64,000 bases of DNA from Pedobacter antarcticus (GTDB lineage: Bacteria > Bacteroidota > Bacteroidia > Sphingobacteriales > Sphingobacteriaceae). Location of the stretch: the NCBI RefSeq assembly GCF_900112985.1, contig NZ_FONS01000014.1, positions 37,829 to 101,828 on the forward strand, read 5' to 3'. A program made the translations under genes and the position numbers. Numbering within the stretch: position 1 is the first letter of the stretch; each line of letters opens with the position of its first letter. This document shows, one piece after another, positions 9,085 through 18,454 of the stretch. A model generated the notes under the pieces. It had not been told where the DNA came from and did not search any database. It saw nothing but the letters and a program-made list of their open reading frames with translations.

Positions 9085-9639
9085 TTAATATTTAAGATAC
9101 TTGTAAACTGTGCTATTACTTTTGATACTAAGGGTTTTCCTGATTTGGGCTATACTAACTTTAGAAGCATATAGGTTTTTTACGGCTTTCATTTTCAACA
9201 TGGCATCGGGTGTTAAGCCTTTCGGCCTTCCTCCTACCCTGCCACGCTCTTTAGCGGCCTTTAATCCTGCGTTGGTTCGCTCTATTTGAACACATCTTTC
9301 ATTTTCAGCGAGAATGGCATTTAGACTAAACCAAATCTTACCCATTGGTGTATCAGTATCAATATCTTCACTGATTGAGACAAAGCGAATATTTCTTACT
9401 TTGAATTCGGTCATAAGCTTGATTAGTTGCAAAGCGTTACGGCCTAATCGGTCAATTTTCCAAACAACAACGGTATCACCTTCTCTAAGCTTTGAATATA
9501 AAGATTCCCATTCCTTCCTAACTTTGACGCCACTTTCCTTTTCAAAGAAAACCTTGTCACATTTATAGTTATGCAAAGCATCATCTTGAAGGTCTAAGTT
9601 TTGATCTTTCTTTGAAACACGTTTATACCCAAATATCAT
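9085..9639 (-). CDS. Serine recombinase (resolvase/invertase family), 184 aa
   Basis: The start, GYKRVSKKDQN, carries the catalytic Ser in its usual position about residue 9. DRLGRNALQL and AENERCVQIERTNAG are the conserved E-helix and arm of small serine recombinases. GRVGGRPKGL leads into a C-terminal helix-turn-helix (STVYKYL). The length matches Tn3-type resolvases and plasmid multimer resolution enzymes. Its start is one base after the stop of the upstream primase-like gene, so the two are co-translated. It could serve plasmid dimer resolution or be the resolvase of a lost Tn3-type element. Confidence 0.85.
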   Translation of the reverse strand: MIFGYKRVSKKDQNLDLQDDALHNYKCDKVFFEKESGVKVRKEWESLYSKLREGDTVVVWKIDRLGRNALQLIKLMTEFKVRNIRFVSISEDIDTDTPMGKIWFSLNAILAENERCVQIERTNAGLKAAKERGRVGGRPKGLTPDAMLKMKAVKNLYASKVSIAQIRKTLSIKSNSTVYKYLKY

Positions 9640-9640
9640 A

Positions 9641-10588
9641 TTATCTTTTGATCTTAAAATCTGCTGTCTGCTGATTGACTAAAAAATCGTTAATGTCATT
9701 AAGTCCTTTATCAGCATAGAAGGAACTCTTATCAATGGCACCCTTTACAAGTTCAATAGCCTTTTGGGTTGCATGTTTACCACCTACCCCATCACGACCA
9801 TTGTCAAAGTATAAGTGTACTGGGATACTTTTTTCAATGGACTTTGCATTGATCTTCTCGCAAAGAACTTTCGTTAAATTTCCCGTACCATTAAGCAAAA
9901 TAGCATTATAGCTTTCATCAGGATACAAATGTCTGTAACTGGCAAAATCCATAGACCCTTCAAATAACTTTATACTTTGGGGATTATTCCCGATAGTAAA
10001 AGTAGATATGCCACCACCATTCAAATTTCCTTTATATACTTTTGATCTAACCGCATAGCCATTACTTGAATTTGGAAAACCGATGCCAAAATAATTATCC
10101 TCCCCATTTGTCCAGTGGACTTCCTTTGCTGCTCCGGCAACATCTTTAAGGTCTAAGCCCCTACTTTGCAGATAACCTATTAAGGCCGGATGCTGCACCT
10201 TATCAAGAACCTTTTTGATTTCAATGTTATATTCGGTCTCGCCATTCTTTTTGAAAAATGCCTGATAACCATCTGCAACAATATCAGTATTATTGGATAG
10301 GCGCCTGATAGCTTCTACAAAAGATTTGTTCTCAAACTTCTGTACGGCTTTAATTATGTCGCCACCTTCCCCCAGGGCATGATCGTACCAAACGTTGTCT
10401 TTATCTTTGATACTTATAGAACCTGTTTTTTGATGGTCGAAACCAAAAAAGTACTCTTTGCCTTTCTTCCCATCATACCTAAGCGTACCGATACTTTCCA
10501 GTTTGAAAAAGTAGTCGAGTAAAGAGATTTCAGATTTAATTCTTGCAGCTTCTGCGGTTAATACTGCATAATTGGTTTTGGTATTCAT
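9641..10588 (-). CDS. Toprim/CHC2-like primase-related protein, 315 aa
   Basis: The N-terminus resembles the DnaG zinc-binding region (EYFFGF, then NVWYDHALGEGGDII), but the Cys/His ligands are absent, as in many plasmid and conjugative-element primase relatives of Bacteroidota. A Toprim-type core follows: LFEGSMDFASY with the conserved Glu, and VHLYFDNGRDGVGG supplying the acidic DxD-like residues. A probable role is priming of plasmid or transfer replication. The gene is coupled to the downstream resolvase. A paralogue lies at 62963-63991. Confidence 0.75.
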   Translation of the reverse strand: MNTKTNYAVLTAEAARIKSEISLLDYFFKLESIGTLRYDGKKGKEYFFGFDHQKTGSISIKDKDNVWYDHALGEGGDIIKAVQKFENKSFVEAIRRLSNNTDIVADGYQAFFKKNGETEYNIEIKKVLDKVQHPALIGYLQSRGLDLKDVAGAAKEVHWTNGEDNYFGIGFPNSSNGYAVRSKVYKGNLNGGGISTFTIGNNPQSIKLFEGSMDFASYRHLYPDESYNAILLNGTGNLTKVLCEKINAKSIEKSIPVHLYFDNGRDGVGGKHATQKAIELVKGAIDKSSFYADKGLNDINDFLVNQQTADFKIKR

Positions 10589-11009
10589 AGCTTTACATTT
10601 AAAGGTAAGATTATTATTTGATTAGGTGTAATCATTTTACGCACGTTTTATTGTAACGTTTATAGGCTAAAAAAAATTTTGATTGGTTTACACGGATTAC
10701 GTTTAAACGTTCGTTTATTTGTAACCCAAATTATCAAAAACTCATCATCAAAAACCGGAAAATGGATTTGATTAGTGAAATGAGTTTCTGATAATCCTTC
10801 ATTAATACATTAGCTTTTAAGAAGTCATATAGAAGATACAACTCCAATATTTGAGGCACCTGATTGTTGTCAATTAATGAGGGAATAATGATAAAAGCAA
10901 ATACCTTATTTGGTCTAGCATTAGACGCTAAACATAGTTACGAATTCTGATATACAAAAAAGATTAAAAATCCAGGTAATGACATACCTGGATTTCCAAA
11001 CTTATTACA
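10589..11009. promoter_or_regulatory. Intergenic region upstream of the primase-like gene, with a perfect palindrome
   Basis: No gene is seen in this 420-bp interval. It holds a perfect 12-bp palindrome ACGTTTAAACGT (10699-10710) and two similar stretches ending TTATTGTAAC and TTATTTGTAAC (about 10644-10733). These probably form the promoter/operator of the primase-resolvase pair. The far side carries the terminator of the efflux operon. Confidence 0.4.
10969..10996 (-). terminator. Intrinsic terminator of the RND/TlpA operon
   Basis: AAATCCAGGTA and TACCTGGATTT form a perfect 11-bp stem with a 6-nt loop. On the minus strand a T-rich run follows, as expected for termination after the thioredoxin gene that ends at 11010. 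Confidence 0.75.
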
Positions 11010-11642
11010 TTACTGCTTTACAAGTTGATCTATGAACTCTGAAATCTTAGGATTACTATAATCTGCACCGCCAACATGATGAAAGGCAATGTTTCCTGAT
11101 TTGTCAAGGATGACTGTGGTTGGCATGCTTCCGGCAAATAATGCTTTGGGCATTTCACTTGCAGGAATATGAACCGGAAGATGGAAGCCTTTATCTTTCA
11201 TAAAGGTGGTTGATTCGTCAACCTTCCCATCTACATCAACCATCAAGAACATGATATCACTTTTATCTTTATATTTTTCATGCAGTTGATCTATGGTTGG
11301 CATTTCAGCGATGCATGGGGGACACCATGTAGCCCAAAAGTTTATAAAAACCACCTTACCTTTTTGATCAGAAAGGTTGATGGTATTACCCTTGCTGTCC
11401 ATAAATTTTACATCTTGAGTTGGTGAGGTCGTATTGGCAGCTGGAGCTTTTGACTTGGACTCTACCTTAGGTACATCAGGTTGGAATAGCCCGATCTTCA
11501 TTAAGCCCTCAATTACCAGGCCTTTTGCATCTGCACTAAATACCAAAGTTACTACCAGTAGTAACACCACTATATTGCTGACGTTTGAAAAGGTGATATA
11601 ACTTTTCAATGTTTTGCTGTTTTGCTGATTACTTGTCTTCAT
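11010..11642 (-). CDS. TlpA/ResA-type membrane-anchored thioredoxin, 210 aa
   Basis: One N-terminal membrane segment (about residues 22-42) is followed by a Pro/Ala linker and a thioredoxin fold. FWATWCPPC gives the redox pair near residues 106-109, and MPTTVILD contains the cis-proline. It would act in the periplasm to reduce or isomerise disulfides or deliver reductant. It is the last gene of the efflux operon, two bases after the adaptor gene's start region, and sits before a terminator. Close linkage to an RND pump and to the sulfur cluster upstream suggests it keeps an envelope component reduced under sulfur or metal stress; that link is inference. Confidence 0.8.
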   Translation of the reverse strand: MKTSNQQNSKTLKSYITFSNVSNIVVLLLVVTLVFSADAKGLVIEGLMKIGLFQPDVPKVESKSKAPAANTTSPTQDVKFMDSKGNTINLSDQKGKVVFINFWATWCPPCIAEMPTIDQLHEKYKDKSDIMFLMVDVDGKVDESTTFMKDKGFHLPVHIPASEMPKALFAGSMPTTVILDKSGNIAFHHVGGADYSNPKISEFIDQLVKQ

Positions 11643-11643
11643 T

Positions 11644-12756
11644 TTATTTCTTAATTTTTACGTTTGTTCCGTTTATTAGTTCTTCAGAACCAATTTTTAC
11701 GTACTGATTGTCAATGTTTAACTCGCCAAAAACTTCTTGTAAATTGCCCTGTTGAATGCCCAAACTGATATCAACCCGTTCAATTTTTCCATTAATCACT
11801 TTCTGAACAAAAATCCCGGATTGTGATCGTATAATACTTGTCATAGGTAACCACAATGTTTGATATGGTCTGCGTAGATTCAGTTTGACCTGCGCATATT
11901 CACCTCCCCGGAGTTCATTTTTTGCATTCGGTACATCAAATTCTGCGTTCACTGCTCTGGATTCTTGCTTTACAAAATCACTTTTTCGGGACAGTTTAGA
12001 TTGATATACTTTTCCTGGCAAGTTGCTTACGGTAAAAGATACCGGAGTATGCTCGCTCAATGATTGTGAATGTTTCTCTGGAATGGCGACAGTTAAGCGT
12101 AGTTGGTTTGTCTGTACGATGGTGATCATTGGTATCTGAGAATTGTCGCCAACTAAAGCCCCATTTGATACATTTTTATCGACTATAATTCCATCGAACG
12201 GCGCTGTTATCCGTAGATATTGCTTTTGCTGAGCAGAAATACCCGTGTTGGCTTTGGCAGAAGCATAAGCGGCACTGTCACTTTTGAATTTACTTCTTGC
12301 TTTATCAAGTTCAATCTCAGCTACAGATCCTGCCTTCAGGGCCGCTTTTTTAAAGCGTTCATAAGATTGCCGGCTATACAGGTAATCTTCGTAAAGTTTG
12401 TTTTCTGATGATTTCTCTGATAGGTACTTTTGACTTACTTCTGGTGCTTCTAATATGGCTAATAGTTGCCCTTTTTTTACGCGAGTACCCCGATCGACTA
12501 ATATTCTTTTCACAAAGCCTTTCACTTTTGGGTACAAGTCAGTATGTTCAAAAGGGTGCAGTTCTCCAGGGAGATTCAGTACATAATTTGGTTGATCAAG
12601 AATAGGTTGGACTACCTCAACCTGCGGTGCAGGGGCGGGCTTTTGATCAGCTGTAACCTGCTTGCTCGGCTTTTTCTGGCTGCAGCTCGCCATAATCAGT
12701 AATAACGGGATGGCAAAATTGGCAACCTTCATGTATTTAAAATTTATCATTTTCAT
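11644..12756 (-). CDS. RND efflux periplasmic adaptor lipoprotein, 370 aa
   Basis: The signal peptide ends in a lipobox (LLLIMASC), so the protein is probably anchored to the inner membrane. It then has the membrane-fusion order: barrel/lipoyl half (GFVKRILVDRGTRVKKGQLLAIL), alpha-helical hairpin (about residues 110-170), lipoyl half (ITAPFDGIIVDKNV) and beta-barrel. It bridges the RND pump encoded just upstream and the TolC-like channel of the same operon. The substrate is not readable from sequence. Confidence 0.85.
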   Translation of the reverse strand: MKMINFKYMKVANFAIPLLLIMASCSQKKPSKQVTADQKPAPAPQVEVVQPILDQPNYVLNLPGELHPFEHTDLYPKVKGFVKRILVDRGTRVKKGQLLAILEAPEVSQKYLSEKSSENKLYEDYLYSRQSYERFKKAALKAGSVAEIELDKARSKFKSDSAAYASAKANTGISAQQKQYLRITAPFDGIIVDKNVSNGALVGDNSQIPMITIVQTNQLRLTVAIPEKHSQSLSEHTPVSFTVSNLPGKVYQSKLSRKSDFVKQESRAVNAEFDVPNAKNELRGGEYAQVKLNLRRPYQTLWLPMTSIIRSQSGIFVQKVINGKIERVDISLGIQQGNLQEVFGELNIDNQYVKIGSEELINGTNVKIKK

Positions 12757-12783
12757 AATTCTAGCGAATGGGTCTGGTGGGAA

Positions 12784-15700
12784 TTAGTATTGTATTATCA
12801 AACTTTTGTTTTCAGGATCATCAGGATCCAGAGTTGGGCTAAACCTTGATTTGTTTTTCATAACAAGAGCATAGATGTGTGGCAAAATCAGCAGAACTGT
12901 TAGAGTAGACAGTAATAGTCCCCCAATTACGGCCTGACCGAGTGGCGCGACTTGGTCACCACCATCTCCCAGGCCAAGCGACATTGGAATCATTCCTGCA
13001 ATCATCGCTAATGTGGTCATGATAATTGGCCTTAACCTGGAAGAGGCAGCAAGAAAGGAAGCTTGACGTGCCGACAATCCATATTTTAGACGATTGACCT
13101 CTGCCTGGTTGACCATTAATACAGCATTGGAAACGGAAACTCCGACCGACATAATGATTCCCATGTACGATTGTAAGTTTAATGTGCTTCCAGAAAGCAG
13201 TAGTAGTAGTAGACTTCCCCCAATTACAGCAGGGACCACAGATAGAATCAGTCCTGAAACGGCAAACGATTGATAGTATGCAGTCAGCATTAAAAAGATA
13301 ACGACCATCGCTACCACCAGGCCGGTCTGAAGTCCTGAAAGGGTATCATCTAACAGTTGCATTAAACCCTCAGTGGATACTCTTACTCCACGTGGAGGTT
13401 CTCCTACATTTTTAATTGCTTCGGTTACCGCTTTTGAAGCGGCACCTAAGTCTGTTTGATAGGTATTTGCAAGCACGCTTACATACCTGTTTGGTCCCTG
13501 CCTGTTTACTTGCGCAGGCATCTTTACAGATCGCAGTTCAGCAACATCCTCGAGTACCGGTCGAGGCTGTCCAGCCTTTAAAGGCAACGCACGTAAATTC
13601 TCCAGAGATTGCATATCCGATTCAGGTATCTGTACCTGCACCTGGAAAACTAAACCCGATTTCGGATCTACCCATAGGTTTTTGTTTGTAAAACGCGTGG
13701 ATGAAGTGGCCATAGTCATTGTTCTGGCTACATCTTCCATAGTTAAACCAAATTGAGCGGCCAGCTCCCGGTTTACGTTAATTTGAATTCCTGGGGTATT
13801 AACGGGTTCAGCAATACGAACGTCACGCAGAAATGGCATTTTTATTAGCTCTGCCTCCAATTTCTTTGCAAATTGCTCAGCAACTTTTAACTGGCTACCT
13901 GCGACCTTAAGCTGAATAGGCGTCATAGCCCCTTGGCTCATGATCTTTTCGACCATCTCAATAGGCTCAAAGTTTATCTTTAGCTTTGGCAATTGTTTAC
14001 CAATTTCATTTCGGATATTTTCTTTTAGTAAGGTCATGGAACCTGTATAAAGATCCTGATCTACAGAGACCTGCAAGACAGATTCATGAGAGCCACTGGT
14101 AAATAGAAATATTGGGTTAATTGCCGTAGCTGAAGGCTGTAAACCTACATATGCAGATGTGATCTTTATCGCATTTCCAGGTAGCTGATCTGAAACAATT
14201 TTGGTTACCTTTTTTAGGTAATCCTCAGATTTCTCAAGCCTGGTGCCTTCTGGGGCAACAATCCTCATTTGCACATCGCCATTATTGCTTGCCGGTAGAA
14301 TGTCGGTTCCTATAATTAGGCCTCCGGCAACTAGAATTGTAAGGGAAAGTAGTGTATATATACCAATAACTTTCCAGGTTCTGTTTTGGCTGTAACGGGT
14401 CAGTATTAGATATTTTCGTTTGAATTGCTCAAATCTGGTTAGTTTCTTTTTTTGAAAGCTTACTTTTTGATGGACAAGTAACTCAGGCTTCATTAGCCAG
14501 TTAGCCATAATCGGGACAAATGTTTGAGAAGCTATAAAGGATGCAATCATCGCAAATGCAACGGCTAGTGATAGTGGCATGAACATGTCCTTTGGTATCC
14601 CGCTCATCATAAATGAAGGGATCAGTACTGCCAGTATACAAAGAAGAATAAGAATTTTCGGAATGGAGATTTCCAAAAGAGCGTCTAAAATAGCCCGTTG
14701 CTTTGGCTTTTCCATTTCAAAATGCTGGTGGATATTTTCTATCGTTACCGTGGCCTCATCGACGAGTATACCGATTGACAATGCAAGTCCACTTAGGGTC
14801 ATGACGTTTATGGTCTGTCCGAACAGATATAACATAATAACCGCCGAGAGTATGGCAATGGGTATGGTAAGTACCACAATCAGCGCCCCTCTTGAATCGC
14901 CTAAAAACAGGAAAATCATCAGGCCAGTTAAAACCGCCCCTAATATGCCTTCATGTATCAGGTTTTCTAAAGAACTTTCAATATAACCAGATTGATCAAA
15001 AACGTACTTGATATCAACATCCTCGGGCATGGCAGCTTTAAGTTTTGGAATTGCTGCTTTCAAATTCTCTACGACCTTTAGTGTAGAGGCATCGGCCTTT
15101 TTAATGACTGGCAAATAGACTGAGCGCTTACCATTTATAATGGCATAACCTGTTGTGACATCCGCTGCATCTTCTACAGAGGCTATATCTTTGACAAAAA
15201 TGGTATTTGCCGAACTTGACTTTATTGGAATATTAAGAAAGTCTTCAGGTCCGGTAGCAATGGAGTTAACCGGGCTCATCAAATTTTGATCGCCAATCCT
15301 GATGTTTCCGGCAGGCGAAGGAAAATTGTTTTTTGCAATAGCCATAGTGACCTGCTCTGCAGAAAGTCCATATGACTGCATAAGGGTTGGATCAACCTTA
15401 ACGACCATGGTTCTAACATTACCACCAAATGGTGCAGGCGCAGTTACCCCGGGAATAGTTACGAACATAGGCCTGATTTTAGTCATGGCGAGGTTTTGGA
15501 GTTCAGTAATGGACCGCTTAGGGCTTTCGAAGACCAGCTGACCAATTGGAAGAGAACTGCCATCAAACCGAACAACCTGAGGCGGAACTGCACCAGGGGG
15601 GAGGAACCCCATAGCTCTTGAAACCTGGGTCGAAACTTCTGCAGAGGCCTGGGCCATGTCAGTACCCGGATAGAAAGATAGTTTCATCAGGGTAAAACCC

Positions 15701-15957
15701 TGAACACTTTTAAAATCAATTTCGCTTACTCCGCTAACAAATATGAGTACCTTTTGAAACTCATTTGCCATAAATCCATCCATATATGCCGGCGTTAAGC
15801 CGCCATAGGGCATCGCTATATAGATAACAGGAAGTTCGACCTTTGGGAAAATATCAACATTGATATTGCGTATTGCTGTAAAGGAAAAATAAGTGATAGC
15901 TATAACAGCTACCATAATTGATAATGGCTTCTTTAATGCAAACCTGATCATATTCAT
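12784..15957 (-). CDS. RND efflux pump, inner-membrane permease, 1057 aa
   Basis: The full-length AcrB-like architecture is present: TM1 at residues ~10-30, a large periplasmic loop, TM2-6, a central hydrophilic linker, then the repeat. TM4 carries GILVDEATVTIEN with the acidic pair used for proton relay. The periplasmic start (NINVDIFPKVELP) and the pattern place it in the hydrophobic/amphiphilic (HAE-type) branch of Bacteroidota rather than the heavy-metal branch. It forms an operon with its adaptor, the TolC-like gene (4-bp gap) and the thioredoxin. Confidence 0.85.
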   Translation of the reverse strand: MNMIRFALKKPLSIMVAVIAITYFSFTAIRNINVDIFPKVELPVIYIAMPYGGLTPAYMDGFMANEFQKVLIFVSGVSEIDFKSVQGFTLMKLSFYPGTDMAQASAEVSTQVSRAMGFLPPGAVPPQVVRFDGSSLPIGQLVFESPKRSITELQNLAMTKIRPMFVTIPGVTAPAPFGGNVRTMVVKVDPTLMQSYGLSAEQVTMAIAKNNFPSPAGNIRIGDQNLMSPVNSIATGPEDFLNIPIKSSSANTIFVKDIASVEDAADVTTGYAIINGKRSVYLPVIKKADASTLKVVENLKAAIPKLKAAMPEDVDIKYVFDQSGYIESSLENLIHEGILGAVLTGLMIFLFLGDSRGALIVVLTIPIAILSAVIMLYLFGQTINVMTLSGLALSIGILVDEATVTIENIHQHFEMEKPKQRAILDALLEISIPKILILLCILAVLIPSFMMSGIPKDMFMPLSLAVAFAMIASFIASQTFVPIMANWLMKPELLVHQKVSFQKKKLTRFEQFKRKYLILTRYSQNRTWKVIGIYTLLSLTILVAGGLIIGTDILPASNNGDVQMRIVAPEGTRLEKSEDYLKKVTKIVSDQLPGNAIKITSAYVGLQPSATAINPIFLFTSGSHESVLQVSVDQDLYTGSMTLLKENIRNEIGKQLPKLKINFEPIEMVEKIMSQGAMTPIQLKVAGSQLKVAEQFAKKLEAELIKMPFLRDVRIAEPVNTPGIQINVNRELAAQFGLTMEDVARTMTMATSSTRFTNKNLWVDPKSGLVFQVQVQIPESDMQSLENLRALPLKAGQPRPVLEDVAELRSVKMPAQVNRQGPNRYVSVLANTYQTDLGAASKAVTEAIKNVGEPPRGVRVSTEGLMQLLDDTLSGLQTGLVVAMVVIFLMLTAYYQSFAVSGLILSVVPAVIGGSLLLLLLSGSTLNLQSYMGIIMSVGVSVSNAVLMVNQAEVNRLKYGLSARQASFLAASSRLRPIIMTTLAMIAGMIPMSLGLGDGGDQVAPLGQAVIGGLLLSTLTVLLILPHIYALVMKNKSRFSPTLDPDDPENKSLIIQY

Positions 15958-15961
15958 AATG

Positions 15962-17338
15962 TTAGTTAAATTGAGTAGCCAAATAGTTGAAATTGCCAGA
16001 TACTTCTGCTTGTGTAATCAGCAGATTCCACAAGACCTGCTGGGCCTCAATGAATTCCTTTTCGGCTATTTGCAGGAAAGATTGAATTTGTAGCAATTCT
16101 GTTAAGCTAATTAATCCGCCCTCATACCTAACCAGGTATAGATCGTAAGCCTTTCTTGATTCCTGTTCTGCCAACCTATTTTGAATCAGCTGTATTCTTT
16201 GTTGATTGATTCGTGAATTAACCGACGACAGGGCCGTTTCCATTTGCAGTTTTTGCATATCGTACTTAGCCTGCACTCCCTTAATGGTTTGCTTAACACG
16301 CCTTTTTCCTAATGAACTCGTGTAAATTCCGGAGATATTCCAGCTAAGTCCTAAGCCAATCAAGTAGTTGTTTGCATAATTGGAAAAGCCAGATGTAAGT
16401 CCCGGTGTCATGGATCCATCCGGATTGATACTATTTCCTCTTGTTGACAGCCCACCCAGAACTGAAAGTGAAGGAAATGCCTCCTTAGTAATTAAGGTTT
16501 CCTGCGTTTGCTCATAGGATATCTGGTCATTAATGACCTTTAGATAAGGATGAGTAATTGGCACCGAATCTGTTTTTAGATGCTGTATATCAGATTTAAG
16601 AAATCCATTTTCGGACAGGTTGAAGCTTTGCACCGGCACCACTTCAGTGAAATTAATCTTACTTGCATTTAATTTGCCAAGCCATTCCTGCTGATTGGCT
16701 GTTGCTTGTAAGAATGATGATGCCGCCAATGACGTATCTGCTCCGGGCTTTATACCTGCCCGCGCCAGGCTAGTAGTCACCTCCCTGATGTTATTTAGCC
16801 TAATAGCATTTGCCTGGGCCCATTGCAGGTTTGCTCTATTGTACAAGATATCAATGTATAACCTGGTTACTTTACTTTGTAAAGAAAGGCCGGTAGCTTG
16901 ATAACCACTTTCTGCAGCCTGTACCTGATACTGAGCTGCTTCTACTGCACTGCGTTGCCGTCCAAACTCAAAAATTGTCCAGTCTACCAAGACTGACCCG
17001 AAAGTATTATAAACGTTATTTAAGTCTGGGTTCAAGATTGCATTGCTACCTGATACGTTAAAAACCCCAGGAACAGGGAAAAACGCTCCCGCACTGCCAT
17101 TCAAGGTTCCAAAGGAACTTTGTGCTTGAAGCTGTACTTGTGGGAGAGCCTGACTTTGAGCTTCCTTTTTTCTGATTTTAAACTCTTCAATCAGATACTT
17201 TCGTTCGTGAAGACCAGGATAGTTATCATTTGCCTGTTCCCATGCCTCCTTTAAAGACAGGGTATGAATTTGCTGTGCCTGTGATGATTTACTCCATAGA
17301 ATAAACAGCACAAGCGACATTTGAAGAAAATACTTCAT
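15962..17338 (-). CDS. TolC-family outer-membrane efflux protein, 458 aa
   Basis: It has an N-terminal signal peptide (cleavage probably after SQAQ). Two outer-membrane-efflux-protein repeats follow, with long coiled-coil helices starting SLKEAWEQANDNYPGL and ending GGLISLTELLQIQ, the usual marker of the second repeat. It is the outer-membrane duct of the tripartite pump encoded downstream and the first gene of that operon; the 85 bp upstream hold two small inverted repeats. Confidence 0.85.
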   Translation of the reverse strand: MKYFLQMSLVLFILWSKSSQAQQIHTLSLKEAWEQANDNYPGLHERKYLIEEFKIRKKEAQSQALPQVQLQAQSSFGTLNGSAGAFFPVPGVFNVSGSNAILNPDLNNVYNTFGSVLVDWTIFEFGRQRSAVEAAQYQVQAAESGYQATGLSLQSKVTRLYIDILYNRANLQWAQANAIRLNNIREVTTSLARAGIKPGADTSLAASSFLQATANQQEWLGKLNASKINFTEVVPVQSFNLSENGFLKSDIQHLKTDSVPITHPYLKVINDQISYEQTQETLITKEAFPSLSVLGGLSTRGNSINPDGSMTPGLTSGFSNYANNYLIGLGLSWNISGIYTSSLGKRRVKQTIKGVQAKYDMQKLQMETALSSVNSRINQQRIQLIQNRLAEQESRKAYDLYLVRYEGGLISLTELLQIQSFLQIAEKEFIEAQQVLWNLLITQAEVSGNFNYLATQFN

Positions 17339-17396
17339 CGCTAAGAATTGAAATTAGATATTGTCGAATTGATGTTTCGCTGATGTCAGCGTAAAT

Positions 17397-17412
17397 AACA
17401 GCGGGCGCTGTT
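17397..17412 (-). terminator. Small hairpin between the sulfur cluster and the efflux operon
   Basis: AACAGC and GCTGTT pair around GGGC. It separates the 17424-17864 gene from the TolC gene. On the minus strand it is followed by ATTT only, so it is a weak terminator or attenuator candidate. Confidence 0.35.
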
Positions 17413-17423
17413 TTAAAACAATT

Positions 17424-17864
17424 CTATATCAGAAGAAGCCTGTTTTGTAAAAACAAAGGTAAATAAGACCAACGTAGCCATGAGTTTGGAACTGGGAGTA
17501 CTGTTGGGGTTTTAAAACCAGTTAAAAGCGAAATTAGAAATTCCGGTAGAACGAAAAATAAAAGTGGAACCAATGCGACCGGTGAGGAGGCCTGCTTCAA
17601 AGACACCTGCTGATCCTCAAACCCTTGCCCTAATAACTTACAATTGATAGAGTTAAACTTCAAGCCCTGCTTTTGTATTAAACTTGCTTTAGAAGCTTTA
17701 TTGAAACCCAGTGCTGTAGTAGCCCCGTCAGAAAAGAATGACTCTATCCCTTTTCTAATGGAACATGAGGATACCAAACACAAAATGACGAGCATACCTA
17801 TAGACAAAGACTTGGCTGTCTTGCTATTGGAAAGGTCAAAAATATGTTGGAGTAATTTCTTCAT
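17424..17864 (-). CDS. Hypothetical membrane-associated protein, about 146 aa
   Basis: I do not recognise this protein. After a charged N-terminus there is a hydrophobic signal-like segment (SIGMLVILCLVSSCS) with a possible lipobox Cys near residue 35. A soluble middle with a single further Cys follows, and a second hydrophobic segment (VPLLFFVLPEFLISLL) lies near residues 100-120. The start at 17864 (MKKLLQHIF) is preferred over the ATG three codons earlier. It lies at the end of the sulfur cluster and could be an envelope component of it. Confidence 0.45.
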   Translation of the reverse strand: MKKLLQHIFDLSNSKTAKSLSIGMLVILCLVSSCSIRKGIESFFSDGATTALGFNKASKASLIQKQGLKFNSINCKLLGQGFEDQQVSLKQASSPVALVPLLFFVLPEFLISLLTGFKTPTVLPVPNSWLRWSYLPLFLQNRLLLI

Positions 17865-17921
17865 CAAGCGCAAAAGTAGTGTTTTTTATTTATTGGCAAA
17901 AAGTACCGGATTTAATGCCGT

Positions 17922-18377
17922 TTAAGGATGGATAACAGACCAGCCTTGTTGTTGACGAATGATGACCTCACCATTACCACTAGGTACAAAATGAATAAAG
18001 TCATATAGTTCATCTTTTCCAATGTTACGTTCCCTTAGGGTATTTTCACATTGTGCCAGAAGCACACCTTTATTCCTTAATGTCATAAGCACTTCACGGT
18101 ATTTTCCATCTTTTTTGAAAAGAACCACACCGTCACCAAATACAACCAGTTCGACCTCAAGTTTCCCCTTCAATCTGGGGTCATCCAATGCATTGTTAAT
18201 GTTTCTTAGCGTTGCAGATATTCTTTTGTCTTCACCGTTGTTAAGGATATACAATACTTTATAATGGCTTTTAGTTGCCTTAGCGCCGCCAAAATGGATC
18301 ACTTTACTTTGTCCTTTTGCTGGATTAATATAAAACAAACAAACTAGTACAGTGATTAAAAAAAAATATGGTCTCAT
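17922..18377 (-). CDS. Periplasmic DsrE-family protein, 151 aa
   Basis: The signal peptide (residues 1-22, ending PAKGQ) is followed by a DsrE/DsrF-like alpha/beta fold: VLYILNNGEDKRISATLRNINNAL, then VELVVFGDGVVLF and GVLLAQCENTL. The single conserved Cys in the last motif is the persulfide-carrying residue in DsrE relatives. It would shuttle sulfane sulfur in the periplasm next to the MBL-rhodanese enzyme. A strong hairpin separates it from the preceding gene. Confidence 0.75.
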   Translation of the reverse strand: MRPYFFLITVLVCLFYINPAKGQSKVIHFGGAKATKSHYKVLYILNNGEDKRISATLRNINNALDDPRLKGKLEVELVVFGDGVVLFKKDGKYREVLMTLRNKGVLLAQCENTLRERNIGKDELYDFIHFVPSGNGEVIIRQQQGWSVIHP

Positions 18378-18398
18378 GCGGTCATTGTTTTATAAAGA

Positions 18399-18430
18399 CA
18401 TCAAGGTATAGTTGTAAATATACCTTGATG
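18399..18430 (-). terminator. Strong stem-loop between the MBL-rhodanese and DsrE genes
   Basis: CATCAAGGTATA and TATACCTTGATG make a perfect 12-bp stem with an 8-nt loop. On the minus strand it follows the MBL-rhodanese stop and is trailed by TCTTTATAAAA. It probably acts as a (partial) terminator or mRNA stabiliser setting the DsrE level. Confidence 0.6.
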
Positions 18431-18454
18431 TTTTGGAATGCGAACCTAATTGGA

